Of a stretch of DNA of 64,000 nt, positions 49,802 to 63,041 are shown one piece after another. The notes beneath the pieces were generated by a model. The model had not been told where the DNA came from and searched no databases. It worked only from the letters and a program-made list of their open reading frames with translations. This DNA is from Nicotiana tabacum. Taxonomy: Eukaryota; Streptophyta; Magnoliopsida; Solanales; Solanaceae. A program made the position numbers and the translations under genes. Position 1 is the stretch's first letter, and the number at the start of each line of letters is the position of its first letter. The stretch covers positions 63,677,653-63,741,652 of the forward strand of contig NC_134081.1 in assembly GCF_000715075.1 (NCBI RefSeq), in the 5' to 3' direction.

Positions 49802-50542
49802 TGTCACGACCCAAAATTTCCATCTTCGGGACCGTTATGGCGCCTAACATTTTTACTTTCTTGGCAAGCCAACGTTAGAATAATGCTAGCCATTTTTAAA
49901 CAATTTTAAATTAATTAATAACAAAGAAACAAATGCAAAAATAAAGTCTGAAATAGAGTGAATAATCCATAATAATAGTGATGTCTAAATACCATCCCAA
50001 AACTTGTGTCACAAGTGCACGAGCTACTAGAATAATACAAATAAAGGTCTGAATAAAATTCAAGCTATTTGGAAAATAATACACAACTAAGATAAGAAAG
50101 AAGGGGACTTCAGAACTGCGAACGCTGTGCAGCTATACCTCAAGTCTCCTCTGAGTAACTAAATCCGAGCACGTCTACAGTACGCTGCTGGGACCAACTC
50201 CAAAATCTGCACAAGAAGTACAGAGTGTAGTATGAGTACAACTGACTCATGTACTCCGTAAGTGTCGAGCCTAACCTTGACGAAGTAGTGACGAGGCTAT
50301 GACAAGACACGTACGTAAATAACCTGTACAAGTATAAACAAATACGAAGCAACAATAATACAATAAATAACAATTTATAAATTAGGAGGGAACATGTGAA
50401 GGGGAATGATATAATAATTTCAGCAGGAGAAGTATCACTTAGTAGCCAATTAATTCATCAACAATAAAATGAGCAAATGATAATATGAAAATGGTACGGC
50501 ACTACCCTTCGTGCTTTTACTCTCATTCCTCCCATAAACTAA

Positions 50543-50625
<83 letters not shown>

Positions 50626-52447
50626 TGGCACGACATCATCCTTCGTGCTTTAACTCTCTTTTGGCACGGCATCACCCTTCGTGGTTTAACACTCTCTGAA
50701 AATGATACGACATCACCATTCGTGCTTTTACTCTAAAAAATGACACGACAACATCCTTCGTGCTTTTACACTCTTTCTCACCATGACAATGATAGAATAA
50801 ATAATAAAAATGACACGGCATCACCCTTCGTGCTTTTACACTCCTTCTCACCATGTTCAACAATAATTAAATCAGTAAAAATTTCATGAATAATGATCAA
50901 ATAATCAATAATAAAGTTAAACAGGAATATCTTAATTAAATAGGCAATTATTCAAAATTAAATAAAATCCTCCAGCATGCTTTGACTCAACCACAATGCA
51001 TAAGTACTCGTCACCTCACATATACGTTGTACCCGCACATTAAATCACGTAGCAAATTGACAATTAAATCCTACTCCCTCAAGTCAAGGTCAACCACGAC
51101 ATGTACTTCGCTTTGCAACCAAATTCAAGATTCCAATAAACCCTTGCCTCGCGAACTAGTGTCTGAAATCCTCAAATCTAGTCAAAAATAATTCAATATA
51201 CTCAATACAAATCGTAGGAATTAATTCCATATGAATCTACTAATTTTTCGAATTAAAATCCGAAATTTATCTCAAAATTCAACAATGGGGTCCACGTCTT
51301 GAATTTAGTAAAAACTTACTAAATCCGAACACCCATTCCGAGACAAGTTCAACCATATAAAAATTATCAAATTCCGATGTCAAATGGACCTTCAAATCTT
51401 AAATTTTTGTTTTTGAAAAGTTTTGCAAAAATTCCAATCTCTTCCATCTAAATTCGAAATAAATGATGAATATAGACATGGATTTATGAAATATAATCAC
51501 TTTTGATTATAGAACACTTACGCAATTCAAATTCGTGAAAAATCACTTTGGAATCGCCTAAATCCGAGACTCAAAACTCAAAAATGAATAAAAATGGCTA
51601 ACTCCCGATTTTTATGTGTTCTGTCTAGCATTTCGCTTCTGCGGACAATTGACCGCATCTGCGGTTTCTGCTTCTATGGAAACTTGACCGCTTCTACGAG
51701 TCTGCATCTGCGGTCTAAAATCGGCACGTGCGATTACAACAGAAGGCCAAAATTTCATGTTTTTCCTTAAGTCCAAATTTTGATCCGTTAACCATCCGGA
51801 ATCCACCCGAGGCCCCCGAGACCTCAACCAAATACACCAACAAGTTCTAAAATATCATACGAACTTAGTCGAGACCTCAAATCACATCAAACAACGCTAA
51901 AACCATGAATCATACTCCAATTCAAGCTTAAGGAACTTAAGAAATTTCAACTTCTATATTTGATGCTGAAACCTATCAAATCAAGTCCGATTGACCTCAA
52001 ATTTTTCACACATGTCATAAATGACATAACAGAGTTATTCCAATTTTTGAAATCGAATTTCGTCCCCGATATCAAAAAGTCAAATCCGTGGTCAAATTTT
52101 GAAAATCTTTAGCCTTTACATTTCTAGTTTCCGTTAAATGGCCATAACTTGAGCTAGGGACCTCCAAATTAAATTACGGGCATACGCCCAAGTTCCAAAT
52201 CACAATACGGACCTACCAGAACTATTAAAACATTGATCCGGGTCCGTTTGCTAAAAATATTGACCAAAGTCAACTTTATTAAATTTTAAAGCTCTATTTC
52301 ACATTTTAATCAATTTTTCATATAAAAACTTTTAGAAAAATTATACGAACTGTGCATGCAAGTAGAGGTATGATGAATAGTTCTATTTGAGGTTTCAGAT
52401 CACAGAAATAATTATTAAATTTAAAAATAACCTTTTGGGTCATCACA
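49802..52447 (-). repeat. 5' LTR of element B
   Basis: 2646 bp. It carries an inverted-repeat cluster (51630-51735), a GTAAGT site near 51520, a mutated second site (GTACAT near 51100), a CACGAAGGGTGATG minisatellite (50490-50850) including an (AAT)22 run, and the stem-loop at 50207-50223 (CTGTAC-TTCTT-GTGCAG on the minus strand). Confidence 0.93.
50490..50850 (-). repeat. Minisatellite plus (AAT)22 in B 5' LTR
   Basis: Six or so spaced units of GGCACGGCATCACCCTTCGT (plus strand), the complement of element E's 39 bp core, are interrupted by 22 AAT triplets at 50560-50625. Confidence 0.9.
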
Positions 52448-52452
52448 GAAAA

Positions 52453-52652
52453 ATAACTTCGATGAAATATGCTTTGTCCTATCTCCTTTTATGAATCCTC
52501 CCTTCAATTGCTTTTTGGAGTTCTATAGGAGTTCCAATAAGATTTATGTCATCAACGTATACGGCAAGTACAATAAATTTCGATGTTGTTTTCTTTATAA
52601 AAACACATAGACAAATGGCATCATTTTATATAACCTTTCTTTAATAAATACT
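52453..52652 (-). pseudogene. Copia RT fragment between inserts B and C, joined to RNase H by a deletion
   Basis: On the minus strand: FIKKTTSKFIVLAVYVDDIN contains the catalytic YVDD of Ty1/copia RT, followed by LIGTPIELQKAIE. The sequence then jumps to KGDRTKHISSKLFF, which belongs to the RNase H C-terminal part. The end of RT and most of RNase H are therefore deleted. Small frameshifts lie just upstream (52620-52650). Confidence 0.9.
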
Positions 52653-53316
52653 TGTCACGACCCAAAATCTCACCTATCGTGATGGCGCCTATATCAATAC
52701 TAGGCAAGCCAAAAATCTCAATAATCCACCATATCTTTTAAATTTAAAAAATAAATAATTATATTCAGCGGAAGAAATCTCACAATTTCAAATATAACAC
52801 TCCCAAAATCAGGTGTCACTGGGTAAATGAGCATCTAGTATGAGTACAATGATTGACTGATAAAAACCACTGTCTGAAAATATAGAACAGTACAATAATT
52901 GAAGAAAAAAGAGACAAGGTCAGCGGACGCCAAGCAGCTACCTTGATAGTCTCCAACTGATAGTACTCTGAAATCTAACAATCTCCGTGTCCGAAAGCAC
53001 CTGGATCTGCACACGAGGTGCAGAGTATAGTATGTCCTGCTGCGTTGCGCAGCTCAATCCCATAAATATCCTCATAATGGACAATTATTACTAAGTGTGA
53101 AATGTATATTTTTGAACAATTAATTCAACGACAACACGACCTCATGGGTCCTAAAATATCGGCACGTAACCTAAACACGGTATTTATCACAAGCCTCACC
53201 TCAATTCCTCTAACACGTGCAACATGTTCAGATAATAACATGATTCTTTAATCTTACAACTTCACAGGATTTATTCAAGACACAATTTTTGTGATGCACG
53301 TCTACATGTTCATCAT

Positions 53317-56300
53317 TGTCATGACCCAAAATTCCACCACAGACATTGTGATGGCGCCTAGTCTCTAAGACTAGGTAAGCCGATTTCAATTATCTTTTGA
53401 AGCCATTTTTTTATTTGAATAAGTAATCAAAACTAACAGCGGAACAAATATGATATACAACCTCCCAAGACTGGTAGTACTGAGTCACGAACTCTAACTG
53501 AATACATAGAATGATCATGAGGACCGAATATGCAATACTGTTTGATTACAAATTAACAGTACAATGAAATGAAAAGACCCCAATGGACTGCGACGACCAA
53601 GAAGCTATACCTTGAATCCTTACGATCCCGATGTAACTCTGCTCAAGTCCGATATCTCCAATACCTGGCTCTGCACAAAAATGTGCAGAAGTGTAGTATG
53701 AGTATACCACGGTCGGTACCCAGTAAGTATCAAGACTAACCTCAGTGGAGTAGAGACGAGGTACAATCAAGACACTCACTAGTCTAATACCCGGTGCAAT
53801 ATAGCAGTATACAATAGTATTGGAAAATAACTAGCAATGATAACAACAACTCAACCAGTGATATAACAACAAAGCAACAAGAACATCATAATTATTGCCC
53901 AGGCTAATAAGGAACACAAGTACAATAAATAAGTCAAGTCCTTCAAATATAAATCCTTCACATATTATTCTTTAAGATATATATCTTTCGAATATACTTC
54001 TTTTGAATAATTATCTTTCGAATATACTTCTTTTGAATAAATATATTTTCAAGTAAAAGTCACCATGTGACACCCCATTTCAAATCATAAAAATTACGGG
54101 TCCCAGCCCACTTTCATATTTTTTCACGACACCTCGTGCCCATATTTCTATCACCATCACACGGACAACTCACGTGCGAATAATAAAATCATCATATTTT
54201 TCCGCGGCACCTCATGCCCATATTATTTTCATAACTGTACGGACAACTCACGTACCAAAATATAAATGTATATGTGATCGGCAAGATCAATTTATTTTCA
54301 ATAAAGTAAGGTTAAAATATTTAAATCAAGTAAGAAATCAACAAAAGGATAAGTTTATTTTAAAAATCGTTTGAGAGGGGAAAGATGACGTTTTCTTTAA
54401 AATAAAGCATCAGATAAACTACTAATTTGGATATAAAATTTGTTAAATTAAACATACTGAAAATTTTCTTTTATTTAAAATAACTCAATCATCAAAGACA
54501 AGTACAACCCAAAAATACAAATCCTCAAAGTCTCGCACAAAAAAGTCAAGGTCAACACAATACATCAAAAAATACAAAACACTTAATATTAAGTCAAATA
54601 ATACATCACGAAAAACACAAGAATTTATAAATTACGAAAAAACAAAATAACCAAGGGCAAGTGCAAACATAGTCCCGAAGTAAGTGCTCAACAGGGGATC
54701 TCCCGAGGTACTGCCTCGTAGTCCCAAAATAAATATGCAACAACAATAATGCCCCCAGTCCATCACAAATCAATCCCCGACATAGCCCCCTTGTCTCGCC
54801 ACGTGTGCAATAGTAAAGTAAATGCCCGCCTTGTCTCGCCACACGTGCATAATAATGTTCCAACCTTGTCTCGCCACATGCGCAACCTACATTTATATAT
54901 ATATCCCGCCTTGTATAGCCCTCCTTGTCACGCCTCATGTGCATAAATCAATAGTAATAATTGCACGGCAGAAACCTCGTGCAAACACCCGAACATAACT
55001 CCCAAAATATAATGTGCCAATATCACATCTCATAAACTGCACCTCAAGTGTTCAAATATTAAAACATAGCAAAGATTGCACATCAAATGCTCAATTATTA
55101 CAACTTATCACATATTGCACATCAAGTGCTCAAATATTACAACTTATCACAGATTGCACATCAAGTGCTCAAATATTACAACCTATCACAAATTGCACAT
55201 CAAGTACTCAAATATTACAAATTATCACAGATTGCACATCAAGTGCTCAAATATTACAACTTATCACAGATTGCACATCAAGTGCTCAAATATCACAACT
55301 TGCTAAAAAAATCAACAATGCCTTATTTTCCACAATAAGGAGACCATGGCTCGACCATAATGTGCACAAAAAAATCTTAACAAAATATCCGGAAGTGAAC
55401 AACTCAACAAAATAATATTTCACATAAAAATCAAGGTGGAAATCACACCAAATCATCATGTAAAAGTAATTTCAACAAACAAGGATCTAGGCATGACAAA
55501 TAGAGGATTTAATGAGTGCCAATAATTTCCAATTTAATACATAAGGGCGTCTAAGGATTTTTAATCAATGAAATTTGTACATATAATCCAAATACGTACT
55601 TGTCACCTCGCGTACATGGTTTTCAATTACACAAATTGCACATAAGACTCAATGCCTAAGGGGTAGTTACCCCACTCGAGGTTAAGCAAGACACTTGCCT
55701 TTTTGAAGTTGGGCCGATATTTCAAAATAGCCTTCTTGCTTGAATTGACCTCCGGGCAGCTCAAATCTATCCAAATTAATTGTATAACTCCATTAAAATT
55801 CGTCGGAAATAATTTCGGATAATAATACGTCGACTTAAAAATTTATTCCAAAAAGTCAATGCGGGACCTGCCTCTCGGAACCCGACATAATTTTTATGAA
55901 ATCCGAACACCCATTCCGATACGAGTTCAACCATACCAATTTTATCGAATTCCAATAACAACTCGACTTCCAAATCTTAAATTTTTGTTTTTGGAAGATT
56001 TTACAAAAATCATAATTTTTCCTCCATTAAATCCGAATTAAATGATGGATTCAAAGACATAATCATGGAAATTAATCAAAACTGGATAAGAATCACTTAC
56101 CCCAAACACTCACGCAAGAATATCTCCAAAAATCGCCTTTTACCGAGCTCCAAATTTGATTTTGAGTTATGAACTCAAACCCTCATTTTTGAGACTTTTT
56201 AATTCTGCCCAGATAGGCCTTCTTCGCGTTTGCGACCATTACTTCGCGTTCGCAAAGGCCAAAACCCAACTGCCTCAAATCCTTCATCGCGTTCGCGACC

Positions 56301-57252
56301 TCCTTGTCACGTTCGCGATGACCAGCTGACTAGCTCCTTCGCATTCGTGTCCCACGCTTCGCGTTCGCGAAGGCCAAACGACCTCATGCCCCACTCTTCC
56401 TTTATTCTTCGCGTTCGCGTTGCTTGGCCGCATTCGCGAAGGCTTGCCCAGCTCCTTCTTCGCGTTCGCGTCCCCTGCTTCGTGTTCGTGAAGGCCAAAC
56501 CAACAGCCCCTCAAATTCCTCTTCGCGAACGCGGGACTCCTTTCGCGTTCGCGAAGAATGAAACCAGATGACAGAAAATAGCAGTTCAAAAATAGAAGAA
56601 AATGGCCCGTAGCCCATCCGAAACACACCCGAGGCCCCCGGGACCCCGTCTAAACATACCAACAAGTTCCATAACCTATTACGGACTCACCCGAGGTTTC
56701 AAATCATATCAAATAATGCCGAAAATATAAATCGCACCATGAATCGAACTTATGAACTTCCAAAACTTCTAACTTCTAAAACTCGTGCCGAAACCTATCA
56801 AACCAACCCGAAATGACGTCAAATTTTGCAGGCAACTCCCAATGACATAACGGAGCGGTTCCAACTCTCGGAATCGCATTCCAACTCGGATATTAAAAAG
56901 TCAACCCCCCGGTCAAACTTTTCAAAAATTTGACTTTCGCCATTTCAAGCCTAAATTGGCTACAGACCTTAGATTCACAGTCCGGACACGCTTCTAAGTC
57001 CAAAATCACCCAACGGAGATAACGAAACCGATAGAACTCTATTCTGGAGTCGTCTTCACACAGTTCCGACTACGGTAAAAATCCTAAGACTTAAGTTTCC
57101 ATATCAGGGACTAAGTGTCCCAAATCTCTCCGAATCATCCGTAAATCAAATAGACCACACACACGGGTCATAATACATATTGCGAGGCTGCTCGAGACCT
57201 TAAGTCACTGAATGGGGAGTAAATTCTTAAAATGACAAGTCGGGTCGTTACA
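53317..57252 (-). mobile_element. Solo LTR D (gypsy-type) inside solo LTR C
   Basis: On the minus strand TGTAACGACCCGAC (57252) to GGGTCATGACA (53317), 3936 bp, with no interior. The flanks ATCAT and GTCAC agree at three of five bases, so the duplication is decayed or absent. Modules: TTCGCG-TT-CGCGAA inverted repeats (56222-56552), GGGTAAGTG near 56095, two minisatellite blocks (54770-54950 and 55020-55300), stem-loop CTGCAC-loop-GTGCAG (53671-53688) and terminal hairpin CCTAGTCT-TAG-AGACTAGG (53357-53375). Confidence 0.82.
54770..55300 (-). repeat. Two minisatellite blocks in solo LTR D
   Basis: Block 1 (54770-54950): CCTTGTCTCGCCACGTGTGC variants about 50-60 bp apart. Block 2 (55020-55300): a 39 bp unit containing GCACATCAAGTGCTCAAATA then TTACAACTTATCACAGATT, about six copies. 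Block 2 is open in several frames because its period is divisible by 3. Confidence 0.92.
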
Positions 57253-58878
57253 GTCACCTATCGTGTGAGTCACCTTCAACAATTTATATCATACCAAATT
57301 CGGGGATTCATACCCTCAGAACCAAGTTTAGAAGTGTTACTTACCTCAAACCGTATAATTCTTTACTCCGCTATGCCGTTGCCTCGTGAATTGGCCTTCA
57401 AATGCCTCGAATCTATCCATAATTAATTCGATTCAGTCAATAAAATTTATTGGAATTAATTCTATAAGAAAATACTAATTTCTCATAAAATCCGAAATTT
57501 AGCTCAAAAATTGCACGACTCTGAACCTGACAAAAGTTACAAAATCTGGAAGCCCATTCAACCACGAGTCTAACCATACAAATTTTACCAAATTCCGACA
57601 TCAACTCGACCCTCAAATCTTCAATTAAAGTCATTGAAGATTTTTACCATTTTCAATCCAATCTTTACCCATTTGAACTAAACACTCTTTCCATAAACCT
57701 TATTGATACGTATAAATAATACTCTTAATCATCCATTATTACCCAAACTCAAAATTGAAGATTATCGGTCAGAACCTTACCTCTTTGATGAAGAACTTGA
57801 GGGATTTCTTGTTGGATTTCAAGGCTTGGATAAGAATTTGATGAACAAGACACTTTATCTACTTCCTCTCTCTAGAACACTCTTACTTCTCTCTAAAATT
57901 ATCAGATAATTGCCCCAAAATATGCCCCAAAACCTATTTATCAAAATGGGGTCGGGTTATGAAAATAGGAAAATTACCCCTCCGAAAACAGGTATGCGGT
58001 CGCACAATGGACCGCATAATGGGTATGCGGGTCGCACAATGGACCGCAAAATCGCTGCCGAAAACTGGGCTGCGCTGGGCATATCGGCAGCCATTTTGCA
58101 GTCGCACAATGTGTCATTATGCGATCACATAATGATTCTGCGGTCGCATATCTGACGGCAGAATCGCATTTATTTCTAGCCTTTGGTAATTTTGTCATAC
58201 CGTCTTGTAGGAATGTCTAAATGACAAACGGGTTGAAGCGTTGGAAACTAGACACATATACCTTTCTTTTGATAGGTAATACACTATATAACACTTCGTA
58301 TCATGAGAGTTATGCTCATTTGAAGTTAGGTCTGGTGCGAACTCACTTGAAACTTTAGACTTATGAAATTTCCAACTTCTACATTCGATGCCGAAACCTA
58401 TCGAATCAAGTCTGATTGACCTCAAGTCCGATTGACCTCAAATTTTACACACAAGTCATAAATGACATAATGAAGTTATTTCAATTTCCAGAATCGGATT
58501 CCGACCTCGATATCAAAAAGTCAACCCCCCGGTCAAACTTTCCAAAAATTTAACTTTCGACATTTCAAGCCTAATTCCACTACGGACCTCCAAAACATTT
58601 TTCGGACACGTTCCTAAGTCCAAAATCACCATACAGAGCTATTGGAATCATCAAAATTAAATTCTGAGGTCGTTTACATATTAGTCAATATCCGGTCAAC
58701 TTTTCCAACTTAAGTTTTTAATTATAAGACTAAATGTCTTATTTCACTCTGAAATCCTTCTGGACCCGAACCAATTAACCCGATAAGTCATAAATTAATT
58801 GTAAGGCATAAATTGAGCAGTAAATGGGGGGAACGGGGCCGTAATACTCAAAATGATCGGCCAGGTCGTTACAATACT

Positions 58879-59654
58879 CACTAATGCGGTTATACCACAT
58901 ACTTCCTCATTACTTTAGACCGTATAAAGATCTTTGAAATTTGATTGAAAATATTTTTCGGGGACTTTGAATTATATGCGTTAGGTATTTTAAATCACTC
59001 GAAAATTTTTATGTGTATCTCATTATCAAGTGAGTGGTAAAGTTAGGTTGTAACCATATCCATTAAATGTATGTCAAGCTTTTCATGGACAACAAAACTA
59101 ATGAGATAACTGAACGTTATAACATCCATAACAAGAGAATACGTCTCTTCATAATCGACACCAGGCCTTTGTGAAAATCCTTGTTCAACAAGGCATGCCT
59201 TATATCTTTGTACCTCATTTTTCTCATTCCTTTTACGTACAAAGACCCATTTATGGCCAACAGGCTTAACACCATTAGGTGTTTGGACTACAGGCCTAAA
59301 AACTTTACGTTTCGCAAGTGAATCCAACTCGAGTTGGATTGCTTCTTGCCATTTTGGCCAATCACGTCTTTGTCGACATTCTCCAACAGATTGGGGTTCA
59401 AGATCTTCACTATCTTGAATAATGCTAGATGCAATATTGTATGCAAAGACATAATCCACCACTATATCCAATCGATTCAAATTTGTCTCAATATCGATTG
59501 GATTTATTGGTAGTCCCTTATTTTCTTGAGTCTCATGCTCAATGATTTCATCATGAATCTCAGGATTGGTTAAATTGTAGATTTCTTTATGAGACTCTTT
59601 CGTAGTGTCATCTTGATCATTTTTTTTTCTAGGATTTCGATCCTTAGAACCCAA
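58879..59654 (-). pseudogene. Copia RT, N-terminal part
   Basis: On the minus strand, about 59360-59043 encodes EAIQLELDSLAKRKVF, HKWVFVRKRNEKNEVQRYKA and GVDYEETYS, the opening motifs of Ty1/copia RT. The open frame ends at 59043 and the remainder (to 58879) is frameshifted, with DLYTV and later fragments matching the palm region. Solo LTR C follows at 58873, and RT resumes at 52652. Confidence 0.9.
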
Positions 59655-61306
59655 TGGTCTATCACTTTTTAGGCGTACTTTTGACTCATTAGATATGACA
59701 CTAGAAGATTATCCAACAAGAACATCAATACGAATTGGAATATTCTCTGCAGGGATATGTGATTTTGTTATCCTTTTCAGATCTGTAAATGCGTATGACA
59801 TTTGATTTGCTATTTTCTGCAAGTGAATGGTCTTTTGCACCTCTTTTTCATAAATAGAGGCACGTGGATCAAGATGATACAATGATGGATTTTTTCACAA
59901 AATTTTCCGTTTGGTTTCACCAATTTTCCCCCTAATTTTGGGAAAAAAGTCTCATCGAATGGACAGTCTGCAAATCGAGCAGCGAACAAATCCCCCGTTA
60001 ATGTTTCGAGGTAGTGAATAATGGAGGGCGATTCAAACCCAAAATATAATCCTAACCTTCTTTGGGGACCCATTTTGGTGCGATATGGCAGTGCTACAGG
60101 CACATATACTGCGCATCCAAAAATTCTTAAATGGGATATATTAGGTTCATGACCCAAAACTAATTGCAACTGATAATTTGTCGGTCTGATACGAACTAGC
60201 ATTGCTGCATGAAAAATGGCATGACCCAAAACAGAAGTAGGTAACCTCGTTTTCATGAGTAACGGTCTTGCTATCAATTGCAGATGTTTAATCAAAAACA
60301 CTGCGAGGCCATTTGGAGTGTGAACATGAGATACAAGATGTTTCACTTTTATCCCAATTGGTAAGCAATAATCATTAAATTCTTAGGATGAAAACTCAGC
60401 AGCATTTTCAAGTCTAATAAACTTAATTGGATTATCGAAAAATTATGCCCGTAATCGGATTATTTGTGCTATTAATTTTGCAAATGCCAGGTTGCGAGAT
60501 GACAATAGGCACGCATGAGACCATCTAGAAGATGCATCTATTAAAACCATAAAATATCTAAACGACCCACTAGGTGGGTGAATAGGTCCACAAATGTCTC
60601 CTTGTATACGTTCTAAAAACGCAGGGGACTCAAACCCAACCTTTGTTGGTGATGGTCTAATAATTAACTTGCCTTGATAACAAGAAGTGCAAGAAAATTT
60701 ATTATTTGAATAAATCTTTAAATTCTTTAATGGATGCCCATTTGAGTTTTCTATAATTTGTTTCATCATAATTGATCCAGGATGTCCCAATCGATCATGC
60801 CAAAGTACAAAAGTATTGAAATCAGTATCCTTTTTGTTTACAATAGAATGTGCCTCAATTGCACTAATTCTTGTCCAATACATGCCACAAGATAAAGATG
60901 GGAACTTCTCAATAACCCTTTTCTGGTCAGAGACATTTTTGGTAACGATGAGATATTCAAGATTATTCTCATCTATTATCTCAATATAATATCCATTTTG
61001 ACGGATATCTTTAAAATTCAACAAGTTTCTCTTGGACTTGGAGGAGAACATTGAATTATCTATGATAAGTATTGTTCCCCTAGGCAGAATTATAGTATCT
61101 CTTCTAGAACCTTCAATTAAATTATTACTACCAAAAATTATATTAACATGTGCCTTACACATACTAAAATGAGAGAAATATTTCTTCTCTTTGAATATTG
61201 TATGTGTCGTAAATGAATCAATTAAGCAAATATTTTTACAATTAAATTTTGATCCAAGTTTGCTTTGTGAGATATTCATATTTATTTTCCATGATTTGAC
61301 ATACAA
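59655..61306 (-). pseudogene. Copia protease remnant and integrase
   Basis: The open frame starts at 61306. CLIDSFTTHTIF near 61220 matches the protease active site (D-S-x-T-x-H) with Phe at the usual small residue. LWHDRLGHPG (about 60810-60780) and CTSCYQGK supply the H-H-C-C zinc site of the pre-integrase domain. QGDICGPIHPPSGSFRYFMV holds the first catalytic Asp. A stop and frameshift at 60443-60346 are followed by the integrase C-terminal part (VLGHEPNISHLRIFGCAVYV, about 60140) to 59810. The linker to RT has several stops. Confidence 0.9.
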
Positions 61307-61995
61307 AAGAAATATAAGAATAAATATTAGTATTTTTAGAGAAAAAACTAAAGAAACAAAGTTAAATCAACAACTCAATAATGACTTCTTCGATTAATGT
61401 GCCGATAATTTTCCGAAAGACACTTTCTTTGATTGAACAACTTAATTAGAAAACAAATGTCGCATTTCAATACAAAAGTTTCATAGTACCAGTTGATTTA
61501 AAACCAATCCTTTTAAACATATGGAAAAGCTTTAGCAAATAATGGTACATCAATTTAATATAGACTATGTACTAAGAGTACGAACTTAACTCTATTAGCA
61601 TGTTTCGAAAAATTCTTTTACCATATATTAAAAGTAACATGATCAATTGAATGAAGTAAACAGTGGGCAGACCTTTACCTCTAACAAAGTAAGAAAGTAG
61701 ATTCTTGTTGGCCTTTTAGTAAGATCAATATTCAAACTCAATAAGGTATTGCTTTACCTCTAACAAAGTAAGAAAGTAGATTCTTGTTGGTCTTTTAATA
61801 AGATCAATATTCAAACTCAATAAGGTATTGCTATAACAAGCAGACTAAAACCAAACTTTATTCAATGAAGTATTATACTAATTCGACTTACTAATTAGTT
61901 CTAATTGCAAAACTACTACTCATGTAAACTACGATAATTACATGATAATTTATTCACTAACTGATACGAATAAGCAAAAATTAAAATCAAACTAT
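61307..61995 (-). other. Stop-rich stretch between copia gag and pol
   Basis: About 690 bp with no open frame separates the gag stop (61996-61998) from the first protease-containing frame. It is AT-rich and contains a 79 bp tandem duplication. Most Ty1/copia elements have gag and pol fused or adjacent, so this could be an inserted or diverged stretch. Confidence 0.6.
61674..61831. repeat. 79 bp tandem duplication in the copia element
   Basis: Two adjacent copies (61674-61752 and 61753-61831) start TTTACCTCTAACAAAGTAAG and end AATAAGGTATTGC. By eye only two bases differ. Confidence 0.95.
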
Positions 61996-62986
61996 TCAAT
62001 CTTCTTTAACCATGGATCCATCACTAATCAAGTGGTCTATTTTTCCATCAGGGTGCTCCAAGAAGTATGTCACATCTAAGTGAGTGATGTCAAATTCATT
62101 CTCAGAGACAAAATTAGCTTCAGGGCCTGTATTTTTTAAGGATGCTTGATAAAGCTCAATCAAATATCTTGATGTACGATAAATATTTGCCCAATGACCT
62201 TTTCCACTGCAATAATAGCATTCAGTTTCTGAACCCTTTGCTTTTGGCTTTTCATCTTTCCCTTTCCACTTTTGGTGGTTATTTTTTTGGTGGGAATGAT
62301 TAACACCAGAAAAATTTCTTCCTTAGCCACGGCTACGAACAGGGCCACGACCTTTTTCACGCTTAGCATAATGGGAATACACCTCATCCACTTCAAGCAA
62401 TGGTGTAGATTCGGTGGGTCGATTTTCGTGATTTCTCATAAGCAAGTCGTTGTTTCGTTCAGCCACAAGGAGAAGAGAAATCAACTTAGGGTACTTCTTG
62501 AAACCTTTCTCTCGGTACTGCTGTTGCAAGACCATATTGGAGGCATGAAACGTTGTGAACGTTTTTTCAAGCATATCATAGTTAGTGATACTATTTCCAC
62601 AGAGTTTCAATTTAGAAGTAATTCTGAACATCGCAGAATTATATTCAGAAACAACCTTAAAGTCTTGGAGCCTCAGATGAGCCCAATCATATGGTGCTTG
62701 TGGAAGAGTGACCAACTTTAAGTTGTCATATCTTTCCTTTAAGCCATTCCAAAAAAATAAGTGGATCTTTGACTGTGACATATTCTATTTTCAACCCTTC
62801 ATCAAGGTGATGGCGCAAGAAAATTAAGGCCTTAGCACAGTCTTGTGTAGATGCTTTATTTTTATCTTTAATGGCATCTCCAAAACCCATTGCATCTAAA
62901 TGGATTTCAGCATCCAACACCCATGTCATATAGTTCTTGCCCGAAATTTCAAGAGTATCAAACTTTCTTTTCATAATATCAGTCAT
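61996..62986 (-). pseudogene. Copia gag, broken
   Basis: ATG at 62986 (MTDIMKRKFDTLEISGKNYM). The N-terminal half follows the usual copia gag with TWVLDAEIHLDAMGFGDA. A frameshift lies near 62740. The next frame runs to a TAA at about 62322. After that the zinc knuckle reads CYYCSGKGHWANIY: the last Cys of CX2CX4HX4C is Tyr, a one-base change. The frame stops at 61996-61998. Gag would coat the element's RNA. Confidence 0.9.
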
Positions 62987-63041
62987 AATTAAAAGAGGAG
63001 AAAAGTTATACCTTAATTTTCTCAAAGAGTTTCTTGACACG

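Larger units (their letters stand above)
52653..58873 (-). mobile_element. Solo LTR C (gypsy-type), carrying nested solo LTR D
   Basis: On the minus strand it starts TGTAACGACC at 58873 and ends GGGTCGTGACA at 52653. A perfect duplication ATACT flanks it (52648-52652 and 58874-58878). Without D it is about 2.3 kb. No internal coding is present, so it is a solo LTR. Modules: TGCG-GT-CGCA inverted repeats (57992-58152), GGTAAGG near 57780, GGTAAGT near 57345, stem-loop CTGCAC-CTCGT-GTGCAG (53007-53023, minus) and GCCTA/TAGGC terminal hairpin (52687-52705). It interrupts the copia RT. Confidence 0.9.

Noticed and set aside
54770..55300. Regularly spaced repeats resembling a CRISPR array
   Set aside because: Units are contiguous tandem repeats without unique spacers and lie inside a plant LTR.
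55014..55415. Three overlapping periodic frames rich in CTSSAQILQ-like units
   Set aside because: Translation of the 39 bp minisatellite in solo LTR D. All three frames are open equally.
56230..56665. Overlapping frames with RTR/RER-rich peptides, also near 31725-32219 and 40023-40385
   Set aside because: They come from the CGCGTTCGCGAA inverted-repeat clusters in LTRs, not from genes.
62272..62721. 149-codon plus-strand frame
   Set aside because: Antisense to the copia gag, whose minus-strand frame carries the gag motifs and zinc knuckle.
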